64,000 nucleotides of DNA from Aurantimonas marina (GCF_017183135.1 NZ_JADDXW010000016.1:1-64000), one strand, 5' to 3'; shown: positions 41,640 to 52,402, counted from the first letter of the stretch. Program-made: numbers and translations. Notes: a model not told the origin generated them from the sequence alone.

Positions 41640-43676
41640 ATGAACGACGCGCGCGACAACAGGCTCGGCGATGCCGTCAGCCCGTATCTTCTGCAGCATC
41701 GGGACAACCCGGTCCATTGGCGGGAATGGTCCGACGCGACGCTGGCCGAGGCCCGCGCGCTCGATCGGCCGATCCTCCTGTCGGTCGGCTACGCGGCCTG
41801 CCACTGGTGCCATGTCATGGCGCATGAGAGCTTTGAGGACGAGGGCGTGGCGGCCGCGATGAACCGCGACTTCGTCAATGTGAAGGTGGATCGCGAAGAG
41901 CGGCCTGACATCGACCATCTCTACATGACCGCGCTGCAGGCGATGGGCGAACAGGGCGGCTGGCCGATGACCATGTTCCTGACACCCGAGGGCCAACCGT
42001 TCTTCGGCGGCACGTATTTTCCCAAGGATGCCCGCTATGGCCGTCCCGGTTTTGTCCAGGTGCTGGAGGCCATCGCCAAGGCCTGGCGCGAGAAGCGCGC
42101 CGATCTGACGACCAGCGCCGGTGCGATTTCCGGGCGGCTGAGCGAGTTCCTGTCGCGCTCGGCGGCACCGGGACCGCTCGCGGCGCTTGATCTGGCGGGT
42201 CCGGCGGAACGCATCGGCCAGATGATCGATCCCGCCCAAGGTGGGCTTCGCGGCGCGCCGAAATTTCCCAGCGCCCCGTTCATGGAAATCCTGGCTCGCT
42301 CGGCTTTCGAGACCGGCTCCCCGAAGCATCGCCAGGCCTTTCTCAAGACCGTCCGGGCGCTGTCGCTCGGCGGCATCTACGACCATCTCGGCGGCGGCCT
42401 GCATCGCTATTCGACGGACGACCGTTGGCTGGTGCCGCATTTCGAGAAGATGCTCTACGACAATGCCCAGTTCCTGCGCCATCTCGGCTGGGCCTACCGG
42501 ATGACCGGTGACGATCTGTTTCGATCCCGTATCGATGAGACCGTTGGCTGGTTGCGGCGCGAAATGCTGGTTGAGGGCGGCGGCCTCGCCGCGTCGCTCG
42601 ACGCCGACAGCCTAAACGCCGACGGCCACTCGCAGGAGGGCGCCTTCTATGTCTGGTCGGCGGCCCAGATCGATGGTCTGCTGGGCGATCGCGCGGCGCC
42701 GTTCAAGGCCGCCTATGACGTCGGCGAAGCGGGCAATTGGGAGGGCCATTCGATTCTTCATCGCCTGCACCCCGGCGCCGCGTCGAGCGACCCGGACTTT
42801 GCCGAGGAACGCCAGATTCTTCTCGGAGCAAGAGCCGGCCGGCCTCGCCCCGGCCGCGACGACAAGGTGCTCGCCGACTGGAACGGCCTGATGATCCGGG
42901 CGCTGGCGGAAATCGGTAGCGCTCTCGGGAACGAGGATGCGCTGGCCCTCGCGCGCGATGCCTTCGATTTCGTCGTCCGGGATATGATCGTCGCCGGTCG
43001 CCTTCGCCATGCCGCGCGAGCCGGGCGAACGACAGGCCTGGCGCTGTCCTCCGACTATGGCGCCGTGATCCAGGCCACGGTCGCGTTATTCGCGGCAACC
43101 CTCGACGGACGCTATCTCGACCACGCCCGCTGGTTCGCCGACGAGCTCGAACGCTGGCACACGGATGGCGATGGCGGACATTATCTGAACGCTTCGGACG
43201 CCTCGGACGTCATGATTCGCCTGCGCGGCGACCAGGATGACGCGATTCCCGGCGGCACGGCGCTGGTCATCGAAGGGCTTGCGATGCTCGTCCAGGCCAG
43301 CGGCGCGATCGAGATCGGCGAGCGGGCCGAGCGGGCGGCCCTGCTTGCCGCCGGGCGCATCGGCCAAGGAGCGGCCGGCTTTCCCGGCATTGTCGCGGCC
43401 ACGGGCAGGCTACGCCGCGGCAGCGAACTCTGCGTGATCGGCACGTCAGACGATCCCGGATTCCCCGAGATGCTGGCAAAGGCGCATCAAAGCGTCGATC
43501 TCGATCGCCTCGATCTGGTCCTGGCCGATCCCGATCGGCTGCCGGAGCAGCTGCCGACCGCCGCGATGCGGCCTTTGCGCCGGCCCGCCGCCTACTTGTG
43601 CGAGGGTCGCGTCTGTCGGCCCCCGGTCTACGATGACGCGGCGCTGGCGAAGGCGTTGAGCGGCGACAGCGATTAA
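41640..43676 (+). CDS. Thioredoxin-domain protein, YyaL/DUF255 type
   Basis: 678 residues. N-terminal thioredoxin-like domain with SPYLLQHRDNPVHWREWSDATLAEAR, YAACHWCHVMAHESFED (CxxC at about residues 59-62), VNVKVDREERPDIDHLYM and GGWPMTMFLTPEGQPFFGGTYFP, followed by an alpha/alpha toroid (GGLHRYSTDDRWLVPHFEKMLYDNAQ, DDKVLADWNGLMIRAL) as in N-acylglucosamine epimerase-like proteins. Broadly conserved (human SPATA20), biochemistry not established. Divergent from mnmE. Confidence 0.93.
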   Translation: MNDARDNRLGDAVSPYLLQHRDNPVHWREWSDATLAEARALDRPILLSVGYAACHWCHVMAHESFEDEGVAAAMNRDFVNVKVDREERPDIDHLYMTALQAMGEQGGWPMTMFLTPEGQPFFGGTYFPKDARYGRPGFVQVLEAIAKAWREKRADLTTSAGAISGRLSEFLSRSAAPGPLAALDLAGPAERIGQMIDPAQGGLRGAPKFPSAPFMEILARSAFETGSPKHRQAFLKTVRALSLGGIYDHLGGGLHRYSTDDRWLVPHFEKMLYDNAQFLRHLGWAYRMTGDDLFRSRIDETVGWLRREMLVEGGGLAASLDADSLNADGHSQEGAFYVWSAAQIDGLLGDRAAPFKAAYDVGEAGNWEGHSILHRLHPGAASSDPDFAEERQILLGARAGRPRPGRDDKVLADWNGLMIRALAEIGSALGNEDALALARDAFDFVVRDMIVAGRLRHAARAGRTTGLALSSDYGAVIQATVALFAATLDGRYLDHARWFADELERWHTDGDGGHYLNASDASDVMIRLRGDQDDAIPGGTALVIEGLAMLVQASGAIEIGERAERAALLAAGRIGQGAAGFPGIVAATGRLRRGSELCVIGTSDDPGFPEMLAKAHQSVDLDRLDLVLADPDRLPEQLPTAAMRPLRRPAAYLCEGRVCRPPVYDDAALAKALSGDSD

Positions 43677-43699
43677 TACGAGGGCTCCGCCGGCGCGGT

Positions 43700-44176
43700 C
43701 TACGTCACCCGGCAGACGGTTGCACCGGTAGCACTGCGCAATTGGAGCGGCACCACCTCGAAGACGTGCCGCGGCGTCCCCGCGGCGGCCCAGACGGTGG
43801 CGTGCTGGAACAGATCCTCATCCATCAGGGTGGCAAGCTTGCGCGAGGCCCCCAGCGGCGAGACACCGCCGATGGCAAAGCCGGTCGCCTGACGGACGAA
43901 ATCGGCGTCGGGCCGCTCGAGCGCCTCGCCGAAATGCGTCGCCATCGAAGTCTCGTCGACCCGGTTGGCTCCCGACACCAGCAGGAGGTAGGCTTGGCCG
44001 GTCGCGGCGCCCCTAAACACCAGGGATTTGACGATCTGGCCGACGCTGGCGCCGACGGCCGCCGCCGCTTCCTCGGCGGACCGAGCCGATTGGGTGGTCT
44101 CGACCACCGCGATCTTGAGGCCCTTGGCCTCGGCATCGGCCTCGACCCGCGCCACCGCGTCCAGTTTCTCTGTCAT
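43700..44176 (-). CDS. YbaK/EbsC family aminoacyl-tRNA editing protein
   Basis: 158 residues. Trans-editing hydrolase fold: TTQSARSAEEAAAAVGASVGQIVKSLVF (catalytic Lys in IVKSLVF), YLLLVSGANRVDE, ATGFAIGGVSPLGASRKLATLMDEDL, VWAAAGTPRHVFEV. Such proteins deacylate mischarged Cys- or Pro-tRNA; the specificity cannot be read. Start at 44176 chosen as it gives MTEKLDAVARVE. Confidence 0.92.
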   Translation of the reverse strand: MTEKLDAVARVEADAEAKGLKIAVVETTQSARSAEEAAAAVGASVGQIVKSLVFRGAATGQAYLLLVSGANRVDETSMATHFGEALERPDADFVRQATGFAIGGVSPLGASRKLATLMDEDLFQHATVWAAAGTPRHVFEVVPLQLRSATGATVCRVT

Positions 44177-44252
44177 CCCCGATCCCTCCTGGTTGCTCGC
44201 TGCAGGCATCACCGTCCGAGCCGTCGCAGTCAAGCCGAGGTTCGGCGCAACG

Positions 44253-44280
44253 AAAAACGGCGGCCCGAAAGGACCGCCGT
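44253..44280 (-). terminator. Intrinsic terminator of rho
   Basis: Stem ACGGCGG (44257-44263) / CCGCCGT (44274-44280) extended by partial pairs, with T5 after it on the minus strand. It lies 40 bases beyond the rho stop at 44320, and its right arm merges with a parS-like sequence at 44278-44293. Confidence 0.8.
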
Positions 44281-44293
44281 TTCACGTGAGTCA
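44278..44293. promoter_or_regulatory. parS: Degenerate parS-like site CGTTTCACGTGAGTCA
   Basis: Three mismatches to the consensus, core TTTCACGTGA kept. Shares 17 bases with the site at 35251. Located between the rho stop and its terminator, so outside any coding region. Confidence 0.4.
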
Positions 44294-44319
44294 TGCCCCG
44301 GGTCCGGGACCGAATACGG

Positions 44320-45579
<1,260 letters not shown>

Positions 45580-45872
45580 TCGGAAAGTGGCTCTTTTAGG
45601 GTTCGGACCGACAGCTCGCGTCGGAACAGATGAAGGCGAAATGGGGAAACGCTGAGGCCGGAAACACGAGACGGTTCTGCGGCAGGGACGATGCGGCCGG
45701 CAAGGCTACGCAACGCCCGAGAAAGGCGGGATAGTCCTTCGTGATATAACGGGGGCGGCGCGCGGGCGCAAGGGGCGCGTTGGCCCCCGAGCCGAACGCC
45801 TCCCATCGCGGTTACCGCCTCGTGTACCAGCGGCGACGTTGCACGGTGACGGCGGAGCGTGTCGTGGTCGGT

Positions 45873-46397
45873 TTAGCCTTCCTGGTCGAACCCGAGCGCT
45901 TCAAGGGCGTGTGTGACAACCGCTTCGGGCGGGACGCCGACGGATATGGTCACGCCATCCTCGTCGGATTGCAGCGGTTCCAGATCGTCGAACTGGGATT
46001 GGAGAAGCGATTTCGGCATATAGTGCCCTGTGCGCCGACCCAGGCGTTCGCCGACGAGATCCTGTTCCGCCGTGAGCGAGACGAAACGCACGCGCGCATC
46101 CGCCTCGCGCAAGACGTCACGGTAGCACCGCTTCAACGCCGAACAGGCGACGACGGTCGAAACGCCGCCGGCGGCCTGCCCGGTGATCCAGTCGCGAATG
46201 GCGACGAGCCAAGGCGCCCGATCGTTGTCGTTCAGCGGCTGACCGGATTCCATCTTGGCAATATTCGCGGCCGAGTGAAATTCGTCCGCCTCGGCGAAAG
46301 GCCAGTCAAGACGCTCCGCAAGCAGCTTTGCCGTCGTCGTCTTGCCGACCCCCGACGGACCCATGACCACGAGCGCGGTGGTCTCTTGCGGCATCAA
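45873..46397 (-). CDS. gntK: Gluconokinase
   Basis: 174 residues, shikimate-kinase-like P-loop: VVMGPSGVGKTTTAKLLAERL (Walker A), FAEADEFHSAANIAKMESGQPLNDNDRAPWLVAIRDWI, VVACSALKRCYRDVLR, VFV-like VRFVSLTAEQDLVGERLGRRTGHYMPKSLLQSQFDDLEPL. Phosphorylates gluconate to 6-phosphogluconate for the Entner-Doudoroff/pentose phosphate pathway. No other gluconate gene is near; it follows hemJ by 13 bases on the same strand. Confidence 0.95.
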   Translation of the reverse strand: MMPQETTALVVMGPSGVGKTTTAKLLAERLDWPFAEADEFHSAANIAKMESGQPLNDNDRAPWLVAIRDWITGQAAGGVSTVVACSALKRCYRDVLREADARVRFVSLTAEQDLVGERLGRRTGHYMPKSLLQSQFDDLEPLQSDEDGVTISVGVPPEAVVTHALEALGFDQEG

Positions 46398-46410
46398 ACG
46401 AGCCCTCCGA

Positions 46411-46959
46411 TCAGAACGGCTTCACGACGACGAGGATGATGATCAGGATCAGGATCACCGCCGGCACCTCGTTCATCACCCGCCAGAACTTGCCGGATCT
46501 AGTGTTCGCGTCCCGCTCGAACCGCTTGAAAGAGGCGGACAGATAGCCGTGCAGGCCGGACATCACCAGGACGAGGGCGATCTTGGCATGAATCCAGCCG
46601 CCCTGGAACTCGAACACCTTCCAGGCGAGCCACAAGCCGAGCACCCAGGTCAGGATCATCGAGGGCGTCATGATCCCCTTGAGCAGCCGCCGTTCCATCA
46701 CCTTGAAGGTCTCGGACTGGGGTGTGCCCGGTCCCGCTTCCGCGTGGTAGACGAACAGTCGCGGCAAATAGAGCATGCCGGCCATCCAGGCGATGATGAC
46801 AAAGATGTGAGCCGCCCTGATCCAGAGCTGCCACTCAACCGGCACCAGGACGAACAGGGCTGCGACAAGCGCCAGTGCGACAAGGGCGACGGCGGCGGTG
46901 CGTCCGCCACTGGCCGGCTTGGTCATGGACTTGTTCGGCGATGGGTTGTCCTGGTTCAT
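46411..46959 (-). CDS. hemJ: Protoporphyrinogen oxidase HemJ
   Basis: 182 residues, inner membrane, four to five helices. Converts protoporphyrinogen IX to protoporphyrin IX in bacteria without HemY/HemG. Seen: [32 protein letters not shown] (conserved His and R region), [48 protein letters not shown] and [16 protein letters not shown]. The ATGA overlap with the hemE stop (46956-46959) shows an operon with coupled translation. Confidence 0.94.
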   Translation of the reverse strand: MNQDNPSPNKSMTKPASGGRTAAVALVALALVAALFVLVPVEWQLWIRAAHIFVIIAWMAGMLYLPRLFVYHAEAGPGTPQSETFKVMERRLLKGIMTPSMILTWVLGLWLAWKVFEFQGGWIHAKIALVLVMSGLHGYLSASFKRFERDANTRSGKFWRVMNEVPAVILILIIILVVVKPF

Positions 46960-47984
46960 GGCTTGGCGGTCCTGATGCGATTGAGAAGGGCTTCGACGTG
47001 CGCGATCGGCGCCTCGGGCGTGATGCCGTGGCCGAGATTGAAGATCAACGGGCCGTTGCCGAGATTTTCGAGGATCCGGTCGACGCCGTCTTCCAGCGCC
47101 TTGCCGCCTGCGATCAGCCGCAGCGGGTCGAGATTGCCCTGGACGGCGCCAGCTTTCTGCAATTCCTTCGCCTGGGACACCGGCACCGACCAATCGAGGC
47201 CGACTGCGTCGACACCGGTCTTTTCGCGATAGGTGTTCAAAAGCGTTCCCGCGCCCTTGGCGAATCCGATGATCTTCGCACCCGGCACCGCGGCACGAAC
47301 CTTTTCCACCATCCGGGCGACCGGCCGCACCGCATAGGCTTCGAACGACGCCTCGTCGAGAACGCCGGCCCAGGAATCGAAGATCTGGACGCAGTCGGCA
47401 CCCGCCTGCAACTGGCGGATCAGATAGTCGGCGCTCATTTCCGCCAGCAGATAGAGCAGCGTCTCCATCTCGGCCGGGTTGCGATAGGCGAACAGCCGCG
47501 CCGGGGCCTGATCCGGCGTCCCATGGCCGGCGATCATGTAGGTCGCCACGGTCCAAGGCGCGCCGCAAAAGCCGATCAACGTCGTCTCGTCGGGCAGTTC
47601 CTCGCGCAATCGGCCAACCGTCGCGATCACTGGAGCCAGATGAGTTTCGCCGCGCGACGGATCGAGAGCCGCGATCTCGTCGGGGCGAATCGGCGTCAGC
47701 TTCGGGCCCTCGCCCTGAACGAAATGCAGGCCGCGATCGAGCGCATCCGGAATCACCAGAATGTCGGAAAACAGGATCGCCGCGTCGAAGCCGAAGCGGC
47801 GGATCGGCTGCAAGGTGACCTCGGTCGCCAGATCCGGATTGTAGCAGAGATCCAGGAACCCGCCGGCCTTTTCGCGGGTTGCTCGATATTCGGGAAGGTA
47901 GCGGCCGGCCTGTCTCATGAGCCACACTGGAGGGGGAAAGACGCTTTCGCCTTCCAGGACCCGGACGAGCTTGCGCTTCTGCAT
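46956..47984 (-). CDS. hemE: Uroporphyrinogen decarboxylase
   Basis: 342 residues. Fifth step of heme synthesis. Seen: [66 protein letters not shown] with the catalytic Asp in [17 protein letters not shown], and a C-terminal QGNLDP. I chose ATG 47984 ([10 protein letters not shown]); an ATG at 48020 would add residues coded by an AT-rich stretch that looks like origin DNA rather than protein. Adjacent to the putative origin, as in Caulobacter. Confidence 0.96.
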   Translation of the reverse strand: MQKRKLVRVLEGESVFPPPVWLMRQAGRYLPEYRATREKAGGFLDLCYNPDLATEVTLQPIRRFGFDAAILFSDILVIPDALDRGLHFVQGEGPKLTPIRPDEIAALDPSRGETHLAPVIATVGRLREELPDETTLIGFCGAPWTVATYMIAGHGTPDQAPARLFAYRNPAEMETLLYLLAEMSADYLIRQLQAGADCVQIFDSWAGVLDEASFEAYAVRPVARMVEKVRAAVPGAKIIGFAKGAGTLLNTYREKTGVDAVGLDWSVPVSQAKELQKAGAVQGNLDPLRLIAGGKALEDGVDRILENLGNGPLIFNLGHGITPEAPIAHVEALLNRIRTAKP

Positions 47985-48524
47985 CAGGTTTGGGCTCCTA
48001 ATAAAAAAGAAAGATTTCAAGAGAAATCGTTATTTTGATTCTATGAGTCGGTGGATAGCCGGAATTCACAAGCGGCGGTAGATGGCAGGCGTTTCACGCT
48101 CGTCCACAGCCTGCGACGATCGGTTTCGGACCAGCGGTGTGAGAAACGTTAAACTTTTAGGGCATCCGCGAAATTTGTCAGGATGTTAGCGAGGCATCCG
48201 CGTGGCCGGAAACCTGTCCGGGAGCTGTGGAAAGCGTGGGATGAACACGCGCTGTCCACAAATGCTGGGCTACGCGCACACAGGCCGTGCATCGCCGCCA
48301 ATTGTGGACGAAAGCCGACTTATGCGCCTCGGTCCGGAGCGTCACGGCGGCGGGCCGGCTTAACGCTTCCTTAACCCACAGGCCCGGCGGAATTCCGGGG
48401 GTGGAGGCGGCCGGCCCCTTGCGAAGCGATGCCGAATCGAGTCCCGAGGGGCGCCAATGGCGTTTCGTTCCTCAAGACGCTATCAAACCCATCGGACGTG
48501 AAGAAACGGTTAAATGGGGACGGA
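47985..48524. other. oriC: Probable chromosomal replication origin (oriC) between hemE and maf
   Basis: 540 bases without a gene. Contents: an AT-rich stretch (about 47998-48044) as candidate unwinding element; DnaA-box-like 9-mers with two mismatches to TTATCCACA at 48050-48058, 48100-48108, 48226-48234, 48252-48260 and 48303-48311 (TCGTCCACA occurs twice, inverted); GANTC sites at 48037 and 48045; the direct repeat GGCATCCGCG at 48161 and 48193 (32 apart); and a perfect CtrA box TTAA-N7-TTAA at 48360-48374. Caulobacter Cori lies in the same place beside hemE. Genes switch strand across it. Boxes are individually weak, the combination is strong. Confidence 0.8.
48360..48374. promoter_or_regulatory. 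Perfect CtrA box TTAACGCTTCCTTAA in the putative origin
   Basis: Exact TTAA-N7-TTAA, the binding pattern of the cell-cycle regulator CtrA. In Caulobacter CtrA boxes in the origin repress initiation; the same role is inferred here from position. Confidence 0.75.
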
Positions 48525-49124
48525 ATGGCCAAAGGCATCGTGCTCGCCTCCGGCAGCATCCACCGCAAGGAATTGCTCAAGAACGCCGGCATCGATTTCA
48601 CGGTCGAAGCCTGCGAACTCGACGAACGAGCGATCGAGGCGCCGTTGCTGAAATCAGGGGTCGGACCGGAAGATGTCGCCGCCGTCCTCGCCGAGGCAAA
48701 GGCGACGGACGTTTCCGAGCGCCATCCGGGCGAGATCGTCATCGGCGCCGACCAGACGCTCTCCCTCGACGACGAGGTCTTCTATAAGCCGGCAAACATG
48801 GAGGAGGCGCGGCGTACGCTTCTGAAGCTCTCTGGCCGCACCCATACGCTGAACAGTGCCGTCGTCCTGGTCGAGGACGGCGTGGTCACCTGGCGGCATG
48901 TCGCCACGGCCGCGATCACCTTGCGTCCGCTCGATCCGGGCTTTATCGGCCGCTATCTCGCCGCCGCCGGCCAGAAGGCGACGACCAGCGTCGGCGCCTA
49001 TCAGATCGAGAAGGAAGGTATTCAGCTGATGGAGAGGATCGAGGGCGACTATTTTACCATCATCGGCCTGCCGCTGCTGCCGCTCTTGAAAGAGCTGCGC
49101 GAACGGGGCGAGATCGATGGCTGA
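48525..49124 (+). CDS. maf: Maf family nucleotide pyrophosphatase
   Basis: 199 residues. House-cleaning nucleoside triphosphate pyrophosphatase. [19 protein letters not shown] (P-loop-like start, with Ser-Ile where ASxSP is usual), [39 protein letters not shown] and [30 protein letters not shown]. First gene right of the putative origin; overlaps aroE by 8 bases. The usual R in the ASxSPRR position is H-R here; probably still active. Confidence 0.95.
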   Translation: MAKGIVLASGSIHRKELLKNAGIDFTVEACELDERAIEAPLLKSGVGPEDVAAVLAEAKATDVSERHPGEIVIGADQTLSLDDEVFYKPANMEEARRTLLKLSGRTHTLNSAVVLVEDGVVTWRHVATAAITLRPLDPGFIGRYLAAAGQKATTSVGAYQIEKEGIQLMERIEGDYFTIIGLPLLPLLKELRERGEIDG

Positions 49125-50085
49125 ACCCGAGGCGGAGTGGACGCCGAGTCCTTACGTCAGCGGCGCGTCCCGCCCGCGCGGCGAAGGCTCGATCTTCGAT
49201 CCGCGCGATGTCCAGGCGACCCCCAACGGCCCAAAAGCCTTTGTCACCGGCTGGCCGGTGTGGCATTCGCGCTCGCCGGTGATCCATCAGAGCTGGCTCG
49301 CCGAATTCGGCCTTGCCGGCTCCTATAGTCGCGTCGGCGTGCCGCCAGAGGAGATCGCCGAATTCCTGAAGAGCCTGCGCAAGAACGGCTTTGTCGGCGG
49401 CAATGTGACGATCCCGCACAAGCTCGCCGCCTTTGCCGCGGCCTCGCGGCGGGACGCGGCGGCGGAGGCGATCGGCGCGGTGAATACGCTGTGGTTTGAA
49501 AAATCCGGCCGGCTGGTCGGCGGCAATACCGACGCCTATGGGTTCGCGGCCAATCTCGACGAACGGCTGCCGGGCTGGGCCGATGTTGAAACGGCGGTGG
49601 TGCTCGGTGCCGGCGGCGCGGCGCGGGCCGTAGTCTTCGCGCTGTTGAAGCGCGACGTCAAAGCCGTGCGGATCGTCAACCGCACGATCGAGCGGGCCGA
49701 GGAACTGGCGGCGCGCTTCGGGCCCCGTGTCAGCGGCCATGGCGAGGCGGAGCGGGACGCGCAGCTCAGGACCGCCGACCTGCTGGTCAACACCGTGCCG
49801 ATCCCGGCGCCGGACCCCGACGACGAGACCCCGGACTGGTTCGCGCCGAAGCTGCCGGATCTGTCGGCGCTGCCGGACCACGCGCTGGTCACCGACATCG
49901 TCTATGTGCCGCTGATGACGCCGACCCTGCAAGCGGCCGAGCAACGCGGACTGCGCCATGCCGACGGGCTCGGCATGCTGCTGCACCAGGCGGTGCCGGG
50001 CTTCGAGCGCTGGTTCGGCCAGCGCCCGGCGGTCAGCGAGGCACTGCGCGCGAAAATCATCCGCGACATCGAGAGCGGGGTCTGA
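49117..50085 (+). CDS. aroE: Shikimate dehydrogenase
   Basis: 322 residues, longer than the typical 275 because of about 40 extra N-terminal residues before [21 protein letters not shown]. Then GNVTIPHK with the catalytic Lys, [22 protein letters not shown] with catalytic Asp, and the NADP fold [16 protein letters not shown] with [15 protein letters not shown]. The ATG at 49117 overlaps maf and has GGGGCGAGATCG upstream; no later family-like start is seen before AFVTG. Confidence 0.95.
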   Translation: MAEPEAEWTPSPYVSGASRPRGEGSIFDPRDVQATPNGPKAFVTGWPVWHSRSPVIHQSWLAEFGLAGSYSRVGVPPEEIAEFLKSLRKNGFVGGNVTIPHKLAAFAAASRRDAAAEAIGAVNTLWFEKSGRLVGGNTDAYGFAANLDERLPGWADVETAVVLGAGGAARAVVFALLKRDVKAVRIVNRTIERAEELAARFGPRVSGHGEAERDAQLRTADLLVNTVPIPAPDPDDETPDWFAPKLPDLSALPDHALVTDIVYVPLMTPTLQAAEQRGLRHADGLGMLLHQAVPGFERWFGQRPAVSEALRAKIIRDIESGV

Positions 50086-50119
50086 CGGTGATGCGAGGCC
50101 GGCGCGGACAGGGCGAGCG

Positions 50120-50725
50120 ATGATCGTCCTCGGCCTCACCGGCTCGATCGGCATGGGCAAATCGACCGCCGCCGCCATGTTCGCGGACGAAGGCGTGCCG
50201 GTGCATGATGCCGACGCTGCGGTGCATCGGCTTTATGCCGGCCGCGCCGCACCGCTGATCGAAGCGGCCTTTCCGGGCACGGTGAGCGACGGCATCGTCG
50301 ACCGCGCGGCGCTGGCGGCAAGGGTGCTGAACGATCCCGCCGCGCTCAAACGGCTGGAGGCGATCGTGCACCCGCTGGTGCGCGCGGAGGAACAGGCGTT
50401 TCTCGACGCCGCGCGAAACTCCGGCGCGAAACTCGCGGTGCTCGACATTCCGCTGCTTTACGAGACCGGCGCCGAGACCCGCTGCGACAAGGTCGTGGTG
50501 GTCAGCGCGCCGGCCGAGACACAGCGCGAGCGGGTGCTGCGCCGGCCCGGCATGAGCGAGGAGAAATTTGCAACGATCCTGGCCAAGCAGCTGCCGGACG
50601 CGGAAAAACGCGCCCGCGCCGACATCGTCATCGACACCGGCGGCGGCTTCGACGCCACCCGCGCGGCGGTCGCGGCGGTGGTGGCGGACCTCTGCGGGGG
50701 TGAGGACACTTTGCTTTCAGAATAG
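50120..50725 (+). CDS. coaE: Dephospho-CoA kinase
   Basis: 201 residues. P-loop [64 protein letters not shown] and [31 protein letters not shown]. Last step of CoA synthesis. Starts 34 bases after aroE in the conserved maf-aroE-coaE-dnaQ cluster. Confidence 0.97.
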   Translation: MIVLGLTGSIGMGKSTAAAMFADEGVPVHDADAAVHRLYAGRAAPLIEAAFPGTVSDGIVDRAALAARVLNDPAALKRLEAIVHPLVRAEEQAFLDAARNSGAKLAVLDIPLLYETGAETRCDKVVVVSAPAETQRERVLRRPGMSEEKFATILAKQLPDAEKRARADIVIDTGGGFDATRAAVAAVVADLCGGEDTLLSE

Positions 50726-50828
50726 ACACGAACACCCACATCGCCGGTGGATACCGGCCACCATCTCCACCCCGCCCCTTGCCTCGCCGTCCCGCCTGAA
50801 CGACAACACCCCCAAAGCGGGGGCCAGC

Positions 50829-51554
50829 ATGCGGGAAATCGTCTTCGACACCGAAACCACGGGCCTCGACCCGGAGGTCGAGCGGGTGATCGAAATCGGC
50901 GGCGTCGAGTTGTGGAACCACATTCCGACCGGCAAGAGCTACCACACCTTCGTCCGGCCGGACGGCCGCAAGGTCGATCCCGGCGCCTTCGACGTCCACG
51001 GCATTTCCGACGAATTCCTGGCCGACAAGCCGCTGTTCGAGGAGATTGCCGAGGAATTCCTCGAGTTCTTCGCCGGCGCCCGGCTGATCGCCCACAACGC
51101 CGTCTTCGACACGCGGTTTCTCAACGCCGAGCTGAAGCGCATCGGCCAGCCGCCGATCGAGGCCTCGCGCGTCATCGACACGTTGCCGATGGCGCGGCGC
51201 AAGTTCCCGATGGCGCCCGCGACGCTCGACGCGCTGTGCTCGCGCTTTTCGATCGACACCAGCCGCCGTGACAAGCACGGGGCGCTCTTGGATTCGGAGC
51301 TGCTCGCCGAGGTCTATATCGAACTGATCGGCGGGCGGCAGGCGGCGCTGGGACTGGCGGTGGAGACCGATACCGCCGGCGACGGGACGGATGGCGATTT
51401 CGGCCGGATCGAGCCGCGGCCGGTGCCGTTGCCGCCGCGGCTGACGGCGGAAGAGGCCGCAAGCCACCGCGCCTTCGTCGCGACGTTGGGCGAGGAGGCG
51501 CTGTGGTGGCGGTTTCTGGAGCGCCCGCGGGCGGCGGAAACCACCGACGCCTGA
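50829..51554 (+). CDS. dnaQ: DNA polymerase III epsilon subunit (3-prime exonuclease)
   Basis: 241 residues, proofreading exonuclease. DEDDh motifs: IVFDTETTGLDP (Exo I), AHNAVFDTRFLN (Exo II), and HGALLDSELLAEVYIEL (Exo III with the catalytic His and Asp). Start at 50829; the 103 bases after coaE are not coding. Near the origin, as usual. Confidence 0.97.
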   Translation: MREIVFDTETTGLDPEVERVIEIGGVELWNHIPTGKSYHTFVRPDGRKVDPGAFDVHGISDEFLADKPLFEEIAEEFLEFFAGARLIAHNAVFDTRFLNAELKRIGQPPIEASRVIDTLPMARRKFPMAPATLDALCSRFSIDTSRRDKHGALLDSELLAEVYIELIGGRQAALGLAVETDTAGDGTDGDFGRIEPRPVPLPPRLTAEEAASHRAFVATLGEEALWWRFLERPRAAETTDA

Positions 51555-51582
51555 TCGCGCCGGCTCAAGGTGCTGCTCACCG

Positions 51583-51618
51583 AAACGCCGGCGGCATCGC
51601 GTGATGCCGCCGGCGTTT
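51583..51618. terminator. Bidirectional intrinsic terminator between dnaQ and secB
   Basis: Perfect 16-bp stem AAACGCCGGCGGCATC / GATGCCGCCGGCGTTT with a GCGT loop. The T-run TTT on each end serves both directions. Confidence 0.85.
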
Positions 51619-51648
51619 GTCATTCAAGTCTGATGGCAGGCGTCCGCC

Positions 51649-52173
51649 TCAGCCGGTCTGGACCTTCTGGCGGGCGCGCTCCTCGGCCATGCGCTGCTGG
51701 AACAGTTGCGAGAAGTCGATCGGGTCGATCATCAGCGGCGGAAAGCCGCCATTGCGGGTCACATCGGCCATCACCTGGCGGGCGAAGGGGAACAACAGCC
51801 GTGGGCATTCGATGAACAGCACCGGCAGAATGTGCTCCTGCGGAAAATTCTGCAGCTTGAAGACGCCGCCATATTCGAGCTCCACGTTGAACATCAGGTC
51901 GGCGCCCTCGCCGGCCTTGGCGTTCAGCGTCAGCCGCACGTCGTAGTCGCCGTCGGAGCCCTCGATCGGATTGGCGCCGACATTGACCCCGATATTGATA
52001 CCCGGCGCCTTGGTCTGGCCGCGCAACACGCCCGGGGCGTTCGGGCTCTCGAAGGAGAGATCGCGGATATACTGGGTGAGGATGTTGATGCTGGGCGGCG
52101 TGGCGGTCGTCGCTGCGCCGTCGCCGGTGGCGGCACCATTGCCGTTGGTCTTCTGGTCGTTGGTCTCGGACAT
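51649..52173 (-). CDS. secB: Protein-export chaperone SecB
   Basis: 174 residues. Tetrameric holdase for Sec substrates. [104 protein letters not shown] all match. Acidic/Thr-Asn-Gly-rich N-terminal extension of 25 residues. Convergent with dnaQ. Confidence 0.97.
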   Translation of the reverse strand: MSETNDQKTNGNGAATGDGAATTATPPSINILTQYIRDLSFESPNAPGVLRGQTKAPGINIGVNVGANPIEGSDGDYDVRLTLNAKAGEGADLMFNVELEYGGVFKLQNFPQEHILPVLFIECPRLLFPFARQVMADVTRNGGFPPLMIDPIDFSQLFQQRMAEERARQKVQTG

Positions 52174-52402
52174 GTTGGCTCCCGTCTTGATGCTGGTCCC
52201 GGCCTGGATCACCGCCAAAGCGGGCGCCGCGTCGGGCTCGGTCATGTTGGCGCGGGATGCGGGCGAAACCGGTTTCCGCTCGACCTCACCCCGCTTTTGC
52301 GGCCCCGGTACTGGCCCGGAGCGGCACGAAAATGGTGGGCGCGAGCGCTATCACGCGGTCAAGGCGAGGACAAGACGAAGGCGATCCCGCGTCGCGCCCG
52401 GC

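Noticed and set aside
41445-42482. N-terminal extension of the mnmE frame by about 345 residues
   Set aside because: Runs antisense to the YyaL-like gene, no family similarity, and MnmE is normally about 450 residues.
47985-48020. 12-residue extension of HemE ([12 protein letters not shown])
   Set aside because: Coded by an AT-rich stretch matching a candidate unwinding element; family N-terminus fits the ATG at 47984.
48121-48160. TTAAACTTTTAGG as a second CtrA box in the origin
   Set aside because: Only the first TTAA half-site is present; the second half at the required spacing is GGGC.
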